Source of the DNA: Osedax frankpressi
Lineage: Eukaryota; Annelida; Polychaeta; Sabellida; Siboglinidae
Direction of reading: 5' to 3'
Length of the DNA stretch: 64,000 nt
Assembly (NCBI GenBank): GCA_964035775.1
Contig: OZ038313.1
Location: 42,593,364-42,657,363 of the forward strand
The notes beneath the pieces are model-generated. The model was not told the origin of the DNA. It worked only from the letters and a program-made list of their open reading frames with translations, and ran no database searches. Each line of letters starts with the position of its first letter. Positions within the stretch are counted from its first letter, which is position 1. This document shows, one piece after another, positions 61,932-64,000 of this stretch. The position numbers and the translations under genes were made by a program.

Positions 61932-62131
61932 CGCAATTGGATCAGATGAATCGCAGTCTGCCGATGAGTCCGTAACCATTGTCAGAGTGTGAGGAATGCG
62001 GCCTTTACCCATTGTTCTCATTGTTGAGCCAGCACAAGCTGTTACAGCCCCTTTAGATGTACCACCTCCTGAAGCTCCCTGCGACATCAAGTGCTTTGCA
62101 AAGTCTTCAGCTTTCAATATCACGTGATCAC
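61932..62131 (-). CDS. RIMBP: RIMBP exon, second half of FN3-3
   Basis: Acceptor TTTCATCCACCAG, phase 1 in. It encodes DHVILKAEDFAKHLMSQGAS, GGGTSKGAVTACAGSTMRTM, GKGRIPHTLTMVTDSSADCD, SSDPIAV. The L-T-x-x-T....S-D-P-I-A-V ending matches the last strand of FN3-3 in RIM-BPs (LTVRT..SSDS). A Gly/Ser/Thr-rich insert separates the helix-like start from the last strands. The donor GCG|GTTACT is the best fit to the domain end but gives phase 0. Confidence 0.82.
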
Positions 62132-62448
62132 CTGGTGGATGAAAAATGCATTAATACGCGAAACTTGATAGGAATATTTTGTATGTGATAATTAAATTGT
62201 TGAGATAATTAAATTGTCTACTTATTAAATTATTTCAATTTATTAATTATTAATTTATGATGTTTTAATAAAATTTAATGTTAATCAATGTAAATTATGC
62301 AAATTTGTTTTCTTTTTATGTCATTATACTTAATGACATAAAAATGACATAAAAAGAAACTTAAAAATAGTGGTTATATAATTATTAATTATTAGTTATT
62401 ATTTTGGTATAGGGAAGTAGTTAAAGGGTAGTTACTTAATCTACAAAC
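62132..62448. other. RIMBP intron without array
   Basis: A short AT-rich intron (317 bp); an AAAATGACATAAAAAGAAAC-type inverted/duplicated word around 62,310-62,360 is the only structure. Confidence 0.6.
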
Positions 62449-62724
62449 AATTAGCCACATCAATTTTCTTCACACACACTCCGTCGATATCATCCGTCGG
62501 GAGGATTTGGTTGGATTCTGCAAGGGAAGCCAACTGCGACTCAACTCCTACTGGAGCTTCCCCTGACGGAGCTTCACCACACAAGTACAGACGATATCCC
62601 ATTACAGGAGCTCCGTTGCTAAGCCCCCCGGTGTCGAGCAGGGTCACGGGTACCCACGTTACTAGCAGGGAGCCATCCTGAGGCCCAACTTCTACTTGTA
62701 CGTCGAATGGGGGACTAGGTTGTC
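62449..62724 (-). CDS. RIMBP: RIMBP exon, first half of FN3-3
   Basis: Acceptor GATCTATCCAG, donor T|GTTTGT; phase 1 in and out. It encodes QPSPPFDVQVEVGPQDGSLL, VTWVPVTLLDTGGLSNGAPV, MGYRLYLCGEAPSGEAPVGV and an acidic stretch to KKIDVAN. P-P-x-D-V-x-V-x-x-G-P-x-x-G-(S/T)-L-x-V-(T/S)-W-x-P-V and S-N-G-A-x-V-x-G-Y are the FN3-3 signature of RIM-BPs (Trp of strand B, Tyr of strand C). Confidence 0.94.
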
Positions 62725-62943
62725 CTGGATAGATCGTCGAGGGTCAAGTAAAGCGATTTATCTCTTAAGAGTACAAAAAGGTAATTAAGGTGAAATATAA
62801 TAAATGGGGTTTAATAAAGAAAGTGTTTATTTAATATTTTTAGGTGGAAGTTAAATTCAAATAATTTGGCCTTTATTTTAGAGGTGAATTAGATGCAACG
62901 TGAACATGGGAAGAGTGGGAAGAGTGGGAAGAGTGGTTTTAAC

Positions 62944-63054
62944 CTCCAGTGGGTGTGTGAAACAATAGACTCGAACTATTATTAGCATTCACGCTATCAG
63001 AGTTTGTATTCACGGAATTAATGATTACCACATGATCACTTCCTCCTCGAAGTC
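62944..63054 (-). CDS. RIMBP: RIMBP exon, end of FN3-2
   Basis: A 111-nt exon after TTTCACTACAAG with a G|GTTAAA donor; phase 1 at both ends. It encodes LRGGSDHVVIINSVNTNSDS and VNANNSSSLLFHTPTG, then joins to GQPSPPFDV, reproducing the ..F.TLPAG.P.PP.DV join between FN3-2 and FN3-3 of RIM-BPs. It is accepted because both phases and the domain content fit. Confidence 0.8.
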
Positions 63055-63072
63055 CTTGTAGTGAAATATGGA

Positions 63073-63074
63073 GT

Positions 63075-63136
<62 letters not shown>

Positions 63137-63147
63137 GAGAGGAATAG

Positions 63148-63182
<35 letters not shown>

Positions 63183-63213
63183 GAGAAAGAGAGGAAGAGA
63201 GAGAAAGAGAGAT
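63073..63213. repeat. (GA)n tract, i.e. (TC)n on the RIMBP sense strand
   Basis: About 30 pure GA dinucleotides followed by GAAAGAGAGA-type interrupted repeats. On the sense strand it is a ~140-base pyrimidine tract ending about 18 bases before the acceptor AG of the exon at 63,054, with CTAAC in between. Confidence 0.95.
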
Positions 63214-63502
63214 ATTGAGTTTAAAGTGATACAATTTCATCGGAGATAATACTTGATAGGAAAAATAATGAAAAGTTTCATTTAAAGAGAAAGAAAATAT
63301 ATTCGTGAAAATAAATTCTTGTAATTCCAGAATAATAAATATTCTATTTATAAATAATGAAAAGAATGAATTGAAGATTATTTAAGATATATGTAGTCTT
63401 TATAATGCATCAATGCATTAATGTATTTATAACAATGATCTGCTCAAGGGAAGACATAATAAAGTGAAAGAGATCTAGTATCGCTGACAATCAATGACTT
63501 AC
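63214..63502. other. RIMBP intron, unique part
   Basis: AT-rich intronic sequence, nothing recognised. Confidence 0.5.
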
Positions 63503-63661
63503 CAGTTATCTTGTAGCGACAGGTAGCAGCTGGAGCTCTAAAAGCAATTCCGTCGTCAACTCTGATCATGTGACACAGAGATGAGTCAGCAGGCATCCAG
63601 GAGATCTCAGCAGACGAAGGTCGCAAGTTTGCAATAGCGAGGTCGCAAGGTGCTCCAATCT
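63503..63661 (-). CDS. RIMBP: RIMBP exon, first half of FN3-2
   Basis: Acceptor AATCTTTAG, donor G|GTAAGT (consensus); phase 1 in and out. It encodes IGAPCDLAIANLRPSSAEIS, WMPADSSLCHMIRVDDGIAF and RAPAATCRYKIT. A-P-x-D-L-x-(V/I)-x-N-(L/I)-x-x-x-S-A-E-(V/I/L)-S-W-x-P-(A/S)-(D/N)-S-x-x-x-H-(V/M)-I is the strongly conserved start of FN3-2 in RIM-BPs. Confidence 0.95.
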
Positions 63662-63805
63662 CTAAAGATTAAAATTTCATCATTTAGATGTAAACTTAAT
63701 CAATTCAAACTTATTAATAAATGCGCACATATATTTTAATTTACTTGAAATCTAGAATTATATATTTCAAAAACGTCATAAGCGTATATTTAATGCGAAC
63801 TCAAC
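63662..63805. other. RIMBP intron, short
   Basis: A 144-bp AT-rich intron separating FN3-1 and FN3-2 exons, with GTTGAG donor and TTTAG acceptor. Confidence 0.8.
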
Positions 63806-63887
63806 CTTTTCCAAGTGTTATGGTACAAAGAGATGAAGACGACACTTCTCCGGTGATCATTACGCACTTCACGCTTATCCTATGTTT
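63806..63887 (-). CDS. RIMBP: RIMBP exon, end of FN3-1
   Basis: An 82-nt exon after GGCAACTATTCAG with a G|GTTGAG donor; phase 0 in, 1 out. It encodes KHRISVKCVMITGEVSSSSL, CTITLGK. The pattern YR(V/I)SV...T..G.S..L.CT.L.GK is the last part of FN3-1 in RIM-BPs, immediately N-terminal to FN3-2. Further 5' exons are outside the window. Confidence 0.88.
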
Positions 63888-64000
63888 CTGAATAGTTGCC
63901 GGCATATAGGAAACATAACTTTAACTACTAACCCTAGACTAATACTAACCCTGTTGTGTCTTATACCCTCCAGTAAAGCCTTTCTTCGTTCGCAAACTTT
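63888..64000. other. RIMBP intron reaching the window edge, possible exon end
   Basis: On the minus strand 64,000-63,968 could be the end of the preceding exon (GGAGG|GTATAAG donor). The reading frame cannot be fixed from so short a piece, so no exon is called. Confidence 0.3.

Larger units (their letters stand above)
42561..63887 (-). other. RIMBP: RIM-binding protein gene, 3' part (15 exons, 5' end outside window)
   Basis: RIM-binding proteins are presynaptic active-zone scaffolds. Their SH3 domains bind proline-rich segments of RIM and of voltage-gated calcium channels, and three FN3 repeats sit between SH3-I and SH3-II. The minus strand here holds, in the canonical order, the end of FN3-1, FN3-2, FN3-3, an acidic linker, a basic Ser/Pro linker, SH3-II, a long charged linker, SH3-III and a Ser-rich tail. 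Fourteen of the joins were examined; splice phases agree at all but one (61,932 to 57,973), where a small exon is probably missed. SH3-I and the N-terminus lie beyond 64,000. Introns are dominated by tandem repeats, each with a different unit. Assignment is by recognition of family motifs. Confidence 0.9.

Overview
This is AT-rich nuclear DNA from an animal. The host genes are split by spliceosomal introns with GT..AG borders. The recognisable proteins are animal families: a RIM-binding protein (presynaptic scaffold), a TMEM272-like four-pass membrane protein and a FERM-domain (band 4.1 superfamily) protein. An invertebrate with low GC and very heavy minisatellite load is likely; a flatworm-like or other lophotrochozoan genome would fit, but the sequence alone does not settle it. 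Most long open frames are translations of tandem repeats and are not genes. The real coding sequence sits in short exons.

Layout. 1-5,230: degenerate G-rich sequence, then CA-rich, 24-bp, 12-bp, 16-bp and 17-bp tandem repeats. 5,231-19,025: the 5' part of a minus-strand FERM gene, with a first coding exon (18,882-19,025) and a second (5,231-5,351). Its ~13.5-kb intron contains a decayed LINE, a 19-bp minisatellite inside that LINE, a ~9.5-kb array of 25-bp units and a C-free GT array. 19,100-26,500: gene-free AT-rich DNA, a ~4.2-kb array of 12-bp units and a 200-base assembly gap. 26,500-34,500: repeats, a ~3.8-kb array of the same 19-bp unit in the opposite orientation, and a second LINE fragment. 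35,045-38,474: plus-strand TMEM272-like gene, five coding exons. 39,290-39,850: a third LINE relic. 40,604-41,431: three frame-consistent minus-strand exons of an unrecognised protein. 42,561-63,887: minus-strand RIM-binding protein gene, fifteen exons running from the end of FN3-1 to the stop codon; its 5' part (N-terminus, SH3-I, most of FN3-1) lies beyond position 64,000.

Two features stand out. First, nearly every long intron of the RIM-binding protein gene is filled by its own tandem repeat with a unit (42, 27, 23, 20, 11 bp, CT dinucleotide) not shared with the other introns. Second, the 19-bp minisatellite occurs at two loci, and in both it lies at the same internal position of the same LINE family, just 5' of the DYCNS-like motif of the reverse transcriptase C-terminal region. 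This suggests the array was carried by, or founded within, the LINE lineage. Exon borders were set by matching splice phase and protein-family similarity by eye; no database search was possible.
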